Below are positions 22,890-34,392 of a stretch of 64,000 nt of DNA, piece after piece. Origin of the DNA: Impatiens glandulifera (lineage: Eukaryota > Streptophyta > Magnoliopsida > Ericales > Balsaminaceae); the NCBI RefSeq assembly GCF_907164915.1, contig NC_061867.1:44922242-44986241 (forward strand), given 5' to 3'. A model generated the notes under the pieces. It did not search any database, was not told the DNA's origin, and saw only the letters and a program-made list of their open reading frames with translations. The position numbers were made by a program, and so were the translations under genes. Positions within the stretch are counted from its first letter, which is position 1. Every line of letters begins with the position of its first letter.

Positions 22890-23480
22890 GATTCGACCGA
22901 GACTTTTCACCTAGGACCAAGAGGTTCGACCTTGGGATCGAGACTCCATAACCCTAAGAACAAGACTTCTTACCCTAGGACCGAGAGTTTTAACATTGGG
23001 ATCGAGACTCCCTAACCCTTGGATCGAGAGTCCTAATCCTAGGACTGGGAATTCTAACCTTGTGAATGAGACTCCCTAACCCTAGGACTGAGAGTCCTAA
23101 CCCCAGGACCGTAACATTGGGATCGAGACTCCTTAACCTTAGGACCGAGAGTTCTAACTTTGGGACTGATACTCCATAACCTTAGGACCGAGAGTCCTAA
23201 CCCTAGGACTAAGAGTTCTAACCTTGGGACTAAGACTCCCTAACTCTAGGATCGAGGAACATAGCCCAGAATTAGTCCAGGACCGAGAGGTTTATACACC
23301 TCGACCGAGAAACTTATCCCCAGGCTAACCCACGACCAATAGTTTTTACCCCTAGACCGATAAGATCAACCAAGGACCAAAAGTCCATAGCACCTCGACC
23401 GAGAGACTTCGGTTTTAGACCGAATATTCTGAACCTCGACCCGAATCGAGAGTCTTTTAATGTCGACCAATAAAAATGAA
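22890..23480. repeat. hierarchical minisatellite, about 21-bp monomer in 63-bp groups
   Basis: Degenerate 21-22-bp units of the form GGACCGAGAGTCCTAACCCTA are tandemly repeated. Three flavours alternate: one with GGGATCGAGACTCC, one with CCGAGAGTCCTAA and one with GAGAGTTCTAACCTTG. This gives a higher-order period near 63 bp, best preserved at about 22935-23255. From 23255 on, CCTCGACCGAGA-type words continue without strict periodicity. Confidence 0.75.
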
Positions 23481-23489
23481 CACCAGCTT

Positions 23490-24330
23490 AGGACTTCGGT
23501 CTTAAGGCCTGTTTGGTTCCACTTTTCAAAATCCAAAATTATTTTTATAATTTTGGGACTTCGAATCATTTTCTAAAATCCCAAAAAATTAGAAAATGCA
23601 TTTTAAATATTTTTAGGATATTTTCACAAAAATATTTCAACAAAGGCTTGTGTGGGTTTATTTCTAAACCCGAATACATTTAAAAATGATTGATATTTTT
23701 CAATTATTTCCTCTCAAGTTATCATCCGCAACAGGTACCAGTATTTAAATATTGATGTTTCAATATTTTAAATAACTCTAAGCCTAGAAGCATGACAGAA
23801 AGAATAAAGGTTAAAACTCAAACATCAGACAATCGATTTTCAAAAAGCCAAATTTATAAATAAATATTGTTCTTAAAATGGATACGGATGATGAAACAAG
23901 AAATCTCTTTCCTGAGTATCACCAAACTACGAACTAAAATAAAACTCTACTCAATATGTTTGTATATATTTGTCAACTTTTATTGATTTTCAAAAATTAA
24001 TTGGTGATTCTGTTTTAAAATAGATAATCTTTTAAATTAATTTTTTTTTATTAATTTAAACTAAAGATTTTCTAAAATCAAACTATGATAACTATAAAAT
24101 CGATTATTTAAAATTTAACCTCAAAAATAATTATTTTTTAATTAATTTCAAAAAAGTTGTCAGACGAACCCGAGCTTTCCACAAAACCCGAACTTAAGGG
24201 ATTTTTTTTCTGGGAGTTACATGTATAATTTGTTAAATCTTTATTATTGGGTCTTAAAGACAAGGCACACAAATTTCTAGAATCTCGAACTTTCATCGAA
24301 ACCTGAACTTAAACGAATTAGGATCTTGTT
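23490..24330. other. AT-rich intergenic DNA, no gene seen
   Basis: It opens with GGCCTGTTTGGTTCCACTT, a phrase of the type found at ends of some plant MITEs, but I could not find a partner end. The rest is AT-rich with no usable ORF. Confidence 0.4.
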
Positions 24331-25045
24331 GATCCAAAAATCATAATTGAGATAAAAATCATAATTAAAAAATTATTTAAGTAATTTCTATGATTTTCTT
24401 TTAATTTTAATTATAGATTAATGTTATAGATGTGATTTTGATTATATATTATTGTTAATGTAATGTAAATTATCGTCTTCTTCTAAAAGATTTTGGACTC
24501 TTTTTGGGTATTGTGTGTTCATGGTGTAGTATGTATTTATTTTAATTTCTTAACTATGCTAAAACAACATATTGATATTGAAGTTGTATATCATGTAATG
24601 ACATTTTATACGTTGTTTTATGTGCTAAGTAAAAATTCTTGTATGAATAGTTATTTTATTGTTTTCTATTTATATAAATTTCTTTTAAACCTTCTTTTCT
24701 AAAGTTCTTAATTTTGATTAAAAAATTATTTTTAAAATATTTTTAAAGTTGAAATAATTATTAAAAATACTAGATAATTAAATAATTAGAAGTTTATTTA
24801 AATATATATATATATTTATATAACTTAAATAAACAAAAAAAAATGGTATTAAAATTTTAAAAAAATAAATAATTATATATATACATAACAAAACTAGAAT
24901 ATTTTTGACCAACTAAGTGACTAAAGGTACAGTAACATGTGAAATAGTTCTAGAGTTGCTTTATTCACTTTGTTTTTTTTTATATATAAATTGTATGTTG
25001 TTATAGGTATATTTAATTTAGTTGTCACTTCTATTTAACTTTTTA
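24330..25045 (+). repeat. fragments of repeat block G and of the 3.9-kb family
   Basis: 24330-24530 matches repeat block G (GTGTTCATGGTGTAGT is shared with 62638). At about 24535 it switches to the late part of the 3.9-kb unit (TTTCTTAACTATGCTAAAAC as in 20380). At about 24905 it returns to the GACCAACTAAGT and GTTGCTTTATTCACTTTG blocks of the early part. The order differs from copy C, so this is a rearranged patchwork. Confidence 0.6.
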
Positions 25046-25058
25046 TGTCATTCTGTTT

Positions 25059-25112
25059 GTGTCAATTGTGTCGTTCGTGTCGATCGTCTCGATCGTGCCG
25101 GTCGTGCCGTTC
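25059..25112. repeat. 9-bp tandem repeat, six units
   Basis: Units GTGTCAATT, GTGTCGTTC, GTGTCGATC, GTCTCGATC, GTGCCGGTC and GTGCCGTTC follow each other without gaps. This GC-rich islet stands out from the AT-rich surroundings. Confidence 0.85.
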
Positions 25113-25119
25113 GTGATGA

Positions 25120-25770
25120 CAAAATTATTATTGTTGTGTTGTATAATGTTTGATTTATGGTATATATAAGATGGGTTAGAATCTCGGTCAGGCCCGACAG
25201 TTGGACCGACAAACACGATGAACCGGTGTCAAACCGGGATGGGTTGATGAAAATATAGGAAATGCAATCATCCTTGTTAAACTTGGCCAATCCGACGGTT
25301 GGACACGACAATCCGGTCACTCCATTTAACTCAGCAGGTTTGTGCTATTTTTTTTAAAAAAATATCTTTTTTTTTTCTCATTTATCACTTTATCAGTTCC
25401 TTTTTCTCGTTTTTGTTTCCATTTGGTTTATCTATTTTTAGTTCCTTGTGGGTTGTTTATCAATTTCTAGTTCTAGACACTGATAATGACAATCTCTTTC
25501 ATTCATCTCAAGCTACACCTCCTACCTGAATTAGTTAATTCTTCTCTTTTACCCGACTAAAAAATGATTTAAGGTGTCAAGTAATATTTAAACCTAATTT
25601 ATTCTCCAGATCAAAGCATAGTTATTCAAAAAATCGGAGGTTGTAGCTTAATGGATTTTTAATATTTTGTATTATTTTATTATTATATAAAACTTACTAA
25701 TTGAACCAGTTGACACATCGATTGAATCAGTATCCCAGTGATCTAATCTCTTCACCGGGGTTATTGACAG
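25120..25770. other. intergenic DNA with a possible MITE remnant
   Basis: 25620-25780 contains CAAAAAATCGGAGGTTG at one end and CAGGTTTCAAAAATGATAA at the other, around GAACCAGTTGACACATCG. That pattern resembles short plant MITEs, but I could not define exact termini. No gene is supported. Confidence 0.35.
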
Positions 25771-27610
25771 GCCAGGTTTCAAAAATGATAATCTATGGAT
25801 ATAATATATTTTTATTTTATTTGCTTTAGTATTTGTTTTTGTAAGGATCGTTTTTTTTTCAATAATTTAAATTTAAATGATCATTTGTATTTCAATATTG
25901 TTAAAATTATATATTATAATTCAAATTTACAAAATAAGTAAAAAAATCTAATATTACTGGAATCCTAGGAATTATAGCTATGAAAAATAAAAATAGGAAA
26001 TATAATCTTTTTTTTATAATTCTATAAGAAATTTAGTTGATAAAATTTAATAAAATATTTATTAGAAGATCTGTCTGGATCTTTTTCCATCTATGATAAT
26101 AATTCTATTAGGTAGGGGAGCCTTTCAATATTTAAATATATAAATATACTAATATCTACCATTCAATTTAGTGCATAATCTCTTTTTCTATATCTTAGCA
26201 AACATAGTGATTTATATATGAACATGACGATGATAAAACAAATGCGTGAACAACTTCTGGTGACTTTCAGAGGGAAGAGTCGTGTTGTTCAAAACATGCA
26301 GTGAACTAGCAACACTTAGTGGGGTATGAATTTTATTCAGTCATCTTTTGAAAATGAAGTGTTATATTTTGGATAACCAAGTGTGAATGTGATGGTTGGT
26401 CATTTCTTAGTTTACTCAAATAAATAAATTATTGTTAATCTTGTTAACGATTATTTATTCAATTGAGCACCCTAAGAACTTATCAATTATTTCATCAGCA
26501 CTCAACTGACTAAAGGATAACACACTATTCTCAAGAGAACAGAGGGTATAGAATTTTCACCCCACAAAGTGTCGTTAGTTCATTATATATATTGAATAAA
26601 ATGTTTATTTTCTTTGAAAAAATCACCTTCAAATTGTTATGATCTATTTTTTCTTTGCCAAATCCAAATATAAATTCACAATTTGTGATAGAATGTAAAT
26701 AAAAGTATGAATTGTAATGGGATTATCTATAAAATTAAAATGAGGGCTGCCACACCATTTTCATAGTGTATTCCACATCAATGTAGATGGAATAAGGTCT
26801 CATCCACCTAATAATTGTTTTTGTTTCATATTTGAATTAATGTTTCTTACTTCATATTGTAAGTAATTTTTATTTTTTATAGTCATTTTAATTAATAAAT
26901 AACATTTTAGGTATTTATTTTAATTTCTTAACTATACTAAAACAACATATTGAAGTTGTATATTGAAGTTTCTTGTACAGACATTATGACTTTATCATGT
27001 AATGACATTTTATACATTACTTTATGTGTTCAAGTAAAAATTCTTGTATGAATAGTTATTTTATTATGTTCTATTTATATACATTTCTTTTAAACCTTCT
27101 TCTTTAAAAGTTCTTAATTTTAATTAAAAAAATTATTTCAAAATTATTTTTAAAATCGAAATAATTATTAAAAATACTAGATAATTAAATAATTATAAAT
27201 TTATTTTAATATATATATATATATATATAACTTAAATAACATAAAAATGGAATTAAAATTAGATATATATATATATATATATATAACAAAACCAGACTAT
27301 ATATTATTTGATTTAATATTTTATTTTATATTGACAGATGAATCGAAATAGAAGACTAGTGTATGACCCAAAACAAACTCATCAAAGTTTAAATTAAACA
27401 AAATTATAGACGGAGGACAAACGAGAAGAAAATAAATAAAAGAGGTCAAAATAGAGTGGAAAGAAGTAAAAAAATAATGTATTTTTGATAAGAAATAAAA
27501 GAAAACAATGTCATTTTCTCTGATGCATTAATAAAAACATCCAAATCAGACTAATTAGTTTAGAGATTTTATCTCAAGATTTTTATTTTTGTTGTAAAAA
27601 ATAAACTATG
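25770..27610 (+). repeat. 3.9-kb repeat family, copy D
   Basis: It covers the part of the unit equivalent to about 19215-21060 of copy C, with the core (CAGTGAACTAGCAACACTTAG at 26299), a TATA-like block (26728) and an (AT)n pair at 27210-27285. It ends at GAGATTTTATCTCAAG (27562) and gives way to a short CCTTATCAAGGTTTTGTCCC stretch that resembles plant LTR debris. Confidence 0.75.
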
Positions 27611-27701
27611 AAGACCATATTTTTTTTCCTTATCAAGGTTTTGTCCCAAAGAATTTTCTTTGGTGGTACTCGCCTTCACTCCAATCATTTGACTAAGGTG
27701 G

Positions 27702-28497
27702 GGGAAATTTGATGAAATGGCCTCATAAGAGGTCTAATTCCAAAAAAAGGCCCACAATTGATAAAGTTGGCAAAAAGGGCATTTTTGCCCGGTGAAAAGT
27801 CTGTAATACCCTCGCGCGCCTGTTTTACCGCTCAATTACGAGAAATGTATTTCTCGCATTTGGTATATCTTAGTATATATTGAGATTCAGACATTTATAA
27901 AATATATGAAAACGGCTAGGATTTCGAATCGATCTACAATAAACTACGAAAGAACAATCTCCAATGGAGGACGCGATCACGATGCATTCATCTCTGGATA
28001 TCAGATTAAGACACATACATGACGACGACTCAAGACAAGAACGCCTTATCATCAGAGGCTCCACTTGCCCCCGTCACCGTCAAACACAATGTTCGCTCCG
28101 ACCTCGACACCACACTTCCAAAGCCTTGTATGTATTCTCTAGCTAGATCTTGTTCTTTCAAATTATAAGTCTTTGAGATTGGGTCTTTTTTCATCAAATA
28201 TGCAGACTTGGCTAGAGGGTCGACTGCTCCTGATATGGACCATCCACAATGAACAATAGGGCACCCTCAATATGGCATGAGTGTCCTCCAGCAACATGCT
28301 TCCTTCTTTGATCAAGATGATAATGGAATAGTAATCTTTCGGCGCCAGGGCTTGCATTGTCTAACAATGATAGTAGACTCAATTACGAGAAATGTATTTC
28401 TCGCATTTGGTATTTCTCGCATTTGATATTTCTCGCATTTGGTAAATATTCTCCGACCACGAACCCTAAATTTAGGGTTCTCATATAAATACTCTAT
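27702..28497 (+). repeat. left terminal inverted repeat of the Pack-MULE
   Basis: It is the inverted match of 30778-31588. Besides the element's own end (to about 27880) it contains caleosin exon 1 and exon 2 sequence, then a piece in the reverse orientation of RPL23-type coding DNA (TTTCGGCGCCAGGGCTTGC) and the RPL23 upstream region (AACCCTAAATTTAGGGTT). ACGAGAAATGTATTTCTCGC occurs at both 27839 and 28385. Confidence 0.85.
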
Positions 28498-29184
28498 AAT
28501 TTTCATTTTCAAATGAAATTATCAATTTTGAAATATGGGTTCTTCAGATTTTAATGATATTGTTTGAGATGCAGTTTGCATCAATTGGATTTCAATATTA
28601 TTGTATCTCTTGTAATGTCTATGTTTATAAACGGAGCTATGAGTTATCCTTCTCTTCTTGTGAGTATTTTCTGCTTTTATATCAACCAATCTTGTGAAAT
28701 TGTATCCATTTCTAACATATTTTGTGATGAATGAAGGGATGAATACCTTATCCATTCCTTCCTATATACATAGCCAACATCCATAAAGCCAAACATGAAA
28801 GTGATTCTGGAACTTATGATACAGAAGGAAGGTACATGCCGGTGAACTTTGAGAACATGTTTAGCAAGTATGCACTCACTATACCTGATAGGCTCACTTT
28901 TGGGGAAATGTGGGCGATGACTGAAGCAAATTGAGTAGCATTGGACTTCTTTGGATGGTATGTATGAACTATGAACTCGAAAGAAGAGATTTTTATTTTC
29001 CTTTGGTATTATTGTAATATTGAAATCGCTAAACAGGTTTGCGGCTAAGGTGGAGTGGATAATGTTGTATGTTATAGCTCGGGATAGTGAAGGAATGTTG
29101 TCTAAAGAGGCAGTAAGGTGTTTGGATGGGAGTTTGTTTGATTACATTGCAAAGATGCAGATGAAAGAAGGGAAGATGTACTAA
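28019..29184 (+). pseudogene. captured caleosin / peroxygenase gene, broken
   Basis: Caleosins are calcium-binding, haem-containing lipid-droplet proteins with peroxygenase activity. Exon 1 starts at ATG 28019 (MTTTQDKNALSSEAPLAPV) and ends at a GTATGT donor near 28128. Exon 2 (28206-28335) carries the EF-hand loop DQDDNGIV but has an in-frame TGA after DMDHPQ. The coding then runs into foreign sequence. 28571-28661 recovers the membrane segment (NIIVSLVMSMFINGAMSYP) after a one-base shift. 28752-28960 gives [20 protein letters not shown] and a further stop (MTEAN then TGA). The last exon, 29037-29184, gives [16 protein letters not shown] and a normal stop. Introns are kept, so capture was from genomic DNA. 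It is not translatable as a whole. Confidence 0.85.
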
Positions 29185-29199
29185 GAAGAAGATGAAGAA

Positions 29200-29500
29200 C
29201 TTCTTAGTCTTGTTTGGTGATAATAATAATGATAATAAAGTGTACTACCAGACAAGAAGAAAACAAAGTTTTTTCTGCATTGTGTTTCAATATATTATAT
29301 GTTGTAACAATGTATCTTGTTACTACCATTATCTCAAATCTTAAAGAGGAATGATCTAACTTGTAATGAGCAAAGCATATGCATAAAACCAAAACCAAAT
29401 CAATAAAATCACAAGAATTGAAAGGGTATATGATTCTAATCTCAGTTGTGAATCAAAAAACAAAATTGACAAGTTTTTTAAAAGCAAAAGAGTCCCCCGA
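29200..29500. other. Pack-MULE interior between the two captured genes
   Basis: AT-rich DNA between the caleosin stop and the RPL23 stop, probably the 3' untranslated regions of both captured genes meeting tail to tail. No ORF is supported. Confidence 0.5.
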
Positions 29501-29505
29501 CTTTA

Positions 29506-30733
<1,228 letters not shown>

Positions 30734-30734
30734 T

Positions 30735-30830
30735 TTGACAGCTTCAGAATACAAGGACAATGTGAAATTAGGGTTTTAGAGTATTTATATGAGAACCCTA
30801 AATTTAGGGTTCGTGGCCGGAGAATATTTA
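30735..30830 (-). promoter_or_regulatory. captured ribosomal-protein promoter with telo-box motif
   Basis: Upstream of the RPL23 ATG, on the minus strand, lie CCGGCCACGAACCCTAAATT and AACCCTAA words plus a weak TATA-like TATAAATACT. AACCCTAA is the telo-box common in plant ribosomal-protein promoters. The distal part of this segment lies inside the right inverted repeat, so an inverted copy exists in the left arm at about 28440-28497. Confidence 0.55.
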
Positions 30831-31588
30831 CCAAAATGCGAGAAATACATTTCTTGTAATTGAGCCTGCTGTCATTGTTAGACAATACAAGCCCTGGCGC
30901 CGAAAGATGACTATTCCATTGTCATCTTGATCAAAGAAGGAAGCATGTTGCTGGAGGACACTCATGCCATATTGAGGGTGCCCTATTGTTCCTTGAGGAT
31001 GGTCCATATCAGGAGCAGTCGACCCTCTAGCCAAGTCTGCATATTTGATGAAAAAAGACCCAATCTCAAAGATCTAATAATTTGAAAGAACAAGATCTAG
31101 CTAGAGAATACATACAACGCTTTGGAAGTGTGGTGTCAAGGTCGAAGCGAACATTGCGTTCGACGGTGACAGGGGCAAGTGGAGCCTCCGATGATAAGGT
31201 GTTCTTGTCTTCATTCGTCGTCATGTATGTGTGTTAATCTGATATCCAAAGATGAATGCATCGCAATCGCGTCCTCCATTGGAGATTGTTCTTTCGTAGT
31301 TTATTGTAGATCGATTCGAAACCCTAGCATTTTTCATATATTTTACAAATGTCTGAATCTCAATATATACTCAGATATACCAAATGCGAGAAATAGCAAA
31401 TTCGAAAATACCAAATGCGAGAAATACCAAATGCGAGAAATACATTTCTCGTAATTGAGCGGTAAAACAGGCGCGCGAGGGTATTACAGACTTTTTACAG
31501 GGCAAAAAGACCCTTTTTGCCAACTTTATCAACCGTGGGCCTTTTTTGGAATTAGACCTCTTATGAGGGAAATTTCATCAAATTTCCC
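30778..31588 (-). repeat. right terminal inverted repeat of the Pack-MULE
   Basis: It is the inverted counterpart of 27702-28497. It carries extra short tandem copies of CAAATGCGAGAAATA near 31380-31440, and differs from the left arm by scattered substitutions, including a Gly codon where the left arm has a stop in the caleosin exon. Confidence 0.85.
30903..31224 (-). pseudogene. partial caleosin copy in the right inverted repeat
   Basis: ATG at 31222-31224 (MTTNEDKN...), exon 1 to about 31115, then exon 2 (about 30905-31036) with ARGSTAPDMDHPQGTIGHPQ and the EF-hand loop DQDDNGIV. Only exons 1 and 2 are present; after that the frame runs into inverted RPL23-derived DNA. Unlike the left-arm copy, exon 2 is open here (DMDHPQG). 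It cannot encode a complete protein. Confidence 0.8.
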
Positions 31589-31592
31589 CTAA

Positions 31593-32664
31593 GGCGGCGT
31601 TCGGTTGGCGGAATTGTCAGATTAAAATTGATATGAGAATTGAATTGGATTTGGAATAGGTAGAATTAGTTTTATAATTTCAATACAATGTTTTGTAAAA
31701 ATATCAGAAATAATTTTCTAATGTTTGGTAAATATTAGAATTAGAATTGGAGTTGATTTAAAATTGACCAAAATACCTTTCAATAAATATGTTTGACTGT
31801 TATTTGATTTTGCACTGTTTTCTTCTCTTCGTTCCCTAAACCCTAGAAACCTTCCCGCCCAACATAATCGTAGGCAAAAATCGGCATATGAGTTCAAATT
31901 TGGGTATTGTGGGGGGGGGGGAAGTTTCGAGTAGATCACACGATTTTTAACATGATGGGCTAGAATGTTTACAAACATTGCAACTTGTTCATCAACCATC
32001 ATGTGTTTTGTATCTCGTAACCCTCCTTTAACCTCAAGCATCATGCATAATGCTTTAAGAGTATTTCTATACATTCTCAATTGCTCAATACACGTTTCAT
32101 CATTTTGATATATTAATGTATTCAAATGAGCCCGTCTAGCGAGCGAGAAAATCATGAAAGTACCTCATCTCTACCGATACATTATTGTTCATCACAATCG
32201 AACTCTGAAGTTCAATAAATAGTATCAGCAAACGCCACAAACGAAGTCAGTGGTCTATTAAACTATGAATTTCATTAGATTCGTCAACTTCTATAGCGGT
32301 GATGCCTAACCGATACATGGTTGAGAGAAGAAGACTTACCTCGATGAATTTGGCTACGGAACGGTGAATCGAAAGCGACTAGGGTTGATGAACGACTTGA
32401 ATTTCAAGAAGTAGGAAAATTTTCAAATCTGGATGAGGGGCAAAAGAGAGATTGACGCCGACAGTAAGAACGAGGCGGCCCGGAGTTGGATTAGAAAATT
32501 AATTGCCGCTATGGAAGATGGGAAACCCATTTCCCAAAGAAATGGGAAATCAAACCCTACTAGTTATTAAACACCGATTCCAAATGGATATCAAACACGA
32601 TAATGTGTCAATTCATCTAGAAATTGGATGTCAAAACTACTATTTCCATGTACCAAACGCCGCC
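31593..32664. mobile_element. PIF/Harbinger element, non-autonomous
   Basis: The left end is GGCGGCGTTCGGTT and the right end is ACCAAACGCCGCC, an inverted pair. TAA lies on both sides (31590-31592 and 32665-32667), the 3-bp duplication used by PIF/Harbinger. At 1072 bp it is too short for both Harbinger proteins and holds only an N-terminal transposase fragment. It contains a run of 11 G at 31911-31921. Confidence 0.82.
31718..32155 (-). pseudogene. Harbinger transposase N-terminal fragment (DUF8040-like)
   Basis: The 145-residue open frame starts at ATG 32153-32155 and contains CIEQLRMYRNTLKALCMML, GGLRDTKHMMVDEQVAMF and LAHHVKNRVI. These are the hallmark of the helical N-terminal region (DUF8040) of plant PIF/Harbinger transposases. 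After NRVI the frame runs into unrelated residues. The catalytic DDE region is absent, so it cannot transpose DNA by itself. It lies inside the inverted termini described above. Confidence 0.78.
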
Positions 32665-32667
32665 TAA

Positions 32668-33029
32668 GTTTATAGGGAGTATGTATTAGTCAAAAGGTTC
32701 TCGACCTTATTCAACCGTTGGTTAAAGTGAGTTTCTTTTCAAATATAAATGTAATATTATAAATTGTAATAATATTTGATTATAATGTCTATAGAAATCA
32801 TCCAATACAATTAGAATAACAAGTAAGCAATTTCAATTTTAATCTCAATTAATTTGATATATTTAAGTCTATTGGATTTAAAGTACATCCCTTTATTATT
32901 ATTTTTATATAGTTATTGTATTCTAGAAAATAGTAAGCCAACCAATATTGGAAAAATAAATAAAAGAATATTTAATTATAGTATAAAGAATGAAAATAAT
33001 AAAATACATGGGTTTTTTACATTTTCCTA
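32668..33029. other. intergenic DNA downstream of the XTH gene
   Basis: AT-rich, no gene. AAATAAATAAAAG words near 32955 could, on the minus strand, lie in the 3' region of the XTH transcript, but I see no clear polyadenylation signal. Confidence 0.5.
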
Positions 33030-34023
33030 TTACAAGGAACACTCTGGTGGTATTCCAAGAGGAAACCTAGTAGTGTCAAAACAGTAATTATAGACCATAT
33101 ACTTGTTTTGCACCCATTTTAGCCTCTCTTCATTACTACTATCCAGCTCTTCATACAACCACCCATCGCCGCCGCCATCGCCGGACTGCGATTTCAACGT
33201 ATTGTCGTTACAAGACGACTTAGCTGCAGAAGCCGACCAAACGCAGGCAGTGGCGTCGTTGTAATTCCGATAAGACGACGAGAACGGCGCCTGAGTCCAA
33301 TCCGTCTTCACCAGGCCGCCTCTTGTGGCCCAATCGTCGGCGTTCCATAAGCTTGAATAAATCCTCATTGGCTGGCTCTTCAGGTACGGAACCCCGACCG
33401 ATTCCGCGTTCTTGAATTCTCTAATGGGAGTTCCGTCGACTGAAAAGATTATGCGCTGAGGATTCCAGAGGATGGAGTAAGTGTGGAAATCGGCGGTGGG
33501 ATCGAACCATAAATAGAATTGCTGCTCTCTGTTTCCTTTTCCTTGGCTGAACACGTTCGTGTGAAGAATGTATGGATCGCCGCTTAGATTCCCCAAGAAC
33601 TCGAAATCTATTTCGTCCCAAGTTGTTCCAGGCGATTTCAACTGCATCATCATAATCATCAATTTTCAAATAAGTTCATCTTAAATAGATATATATAAGC
33701 CAAGACTATGTTCTTCAATGAAGTGGGTTTATGAAAAGACTTACATAATAGGCTGTGACGGTGCCGGCGGAGTTACCGGGGACGAGTTTGATCTGCATGT
33801 CGATTTTGCCGAAGAGGTATTCGTTTTTGGATTGGAAGCCGGAGCCGGAGGATTGATCTAGTGAGAGCGTGAGGAGATCTCCGTTGTTGAGAATCTTGGC
33901 TCTTCCGTCGCCCCATGTTATGTCCACATTTTCGTATAGATTTGCAGAGGAGGCTAGAATACTAATAGCGGAGATGATGATCATTATTATGATGAGAGTG
34001 GATAATGAAGAAGAAGAAGCCAT
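33030..34023 (-). CDS. XTH: xyloglucan endotransglucosylase/hydrolase (GH16), two exons
   Basis: The enzyme cuts and re-joins xyloglucan chains in the cell wall. Exon 1 is 34023-33745 (93 codons, ending AGTVTAYY before GTAAGT). Exon 2 is 33641-33030 (203 codons plus stop, after TGCAG). The intron is 103 bp, phase 0; the total is 296 residues, normal for the family. Residues 1-26 form a signal peptide (secreted). The catalytic ExDxE motif is intact in DEIDFEFLG (E103, D105, E107), and N111 in NLSG is the usual glycosylation site. [10 protein letters not shown] and TDWTQAPF are typical. C-terminal cysteines (ACVW, SSCN, YNYC, PPEC) fit the XET_C disulphides. The sequence looks group I/II-like (inferred). 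It is the only intact host gene here. Confidence 0.95.
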
Positions 34024-34074
34024 TGAAGCTGGTTAATAAGAAGGTTTGAGAGATATGGGAAATGGGAAATGTGT

Positions 34075-34083
34075 TATTTATAG
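34075..34083 (-). promoter_or_regulatory. TATA box of the XTH gene
   Basis: On the minus strand CTATAAATA lies about 52 bp before the XTH start codon, which would give a leader of roughly 20-25 nt. Confidence 0.65.
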
Positions 34084-34390
34084 GGTTTAAGGGGAGAAGA
34101 AGAGGAGAAACAGAGAGGAAGATTCATAGAAGAAGAAGAAATGGAATTAAAAGTGCCAGTTGGAAAAATGTAGTAAATTATTACTTTCCAGTTTTCTTAG
34201 AAGCTGTAAACAGCTGTGAAGACTCTATTCTCTAAGACAGTGTAAAATTTGAATCTCAAGATTTAATTTTTGGAAATACAACTTTAATTTTTCTATACTA
34301 ATAATATATGGTTTGGGAAATACTAACATATATTACATTATTTATTTTCTTCAATTAATCATTTAATTAGATATTAGAAATAAAACACTT
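34084..34390. other. XTH upstream region
   Basis: A purine-rich tract (GAGAAGAAGAGGAGAAACAG and AGAAGAAGAAGAA) at 34091-34141 precedes the TATA box on the gene's upstream side. Beyond it the DNA is AT-rich. No further gene is seen. Confidence 0.45.
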
Positions 34391-34392
34391 AG

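Noticed and set aside
22890..23480. Interstitial telomere tract (CCCTAA words)
   Set aside because: CCCTAA occurs within a 21-bp monomer but is never tandem as CCCTAAA; the array is a minisatellite.
22890..23480. CRISPR-like repeats
   Set aside because: Plant nuclear DNA, adjacent degenerate monomers with no unique spacers of constant size.
25048..25320. 90-codon minus-strand frame
   Set aside because: Its Thr/Arg-rich part is just the 9-bp tandem repeat read as codons; no start context or homology.
30962..31034. Functional caleosin gene in the right arm
   Set aside because: The open frame includes only exons 1-2 and continues into inverted RPL23 DNA; the membrane segment and later exons are not there.
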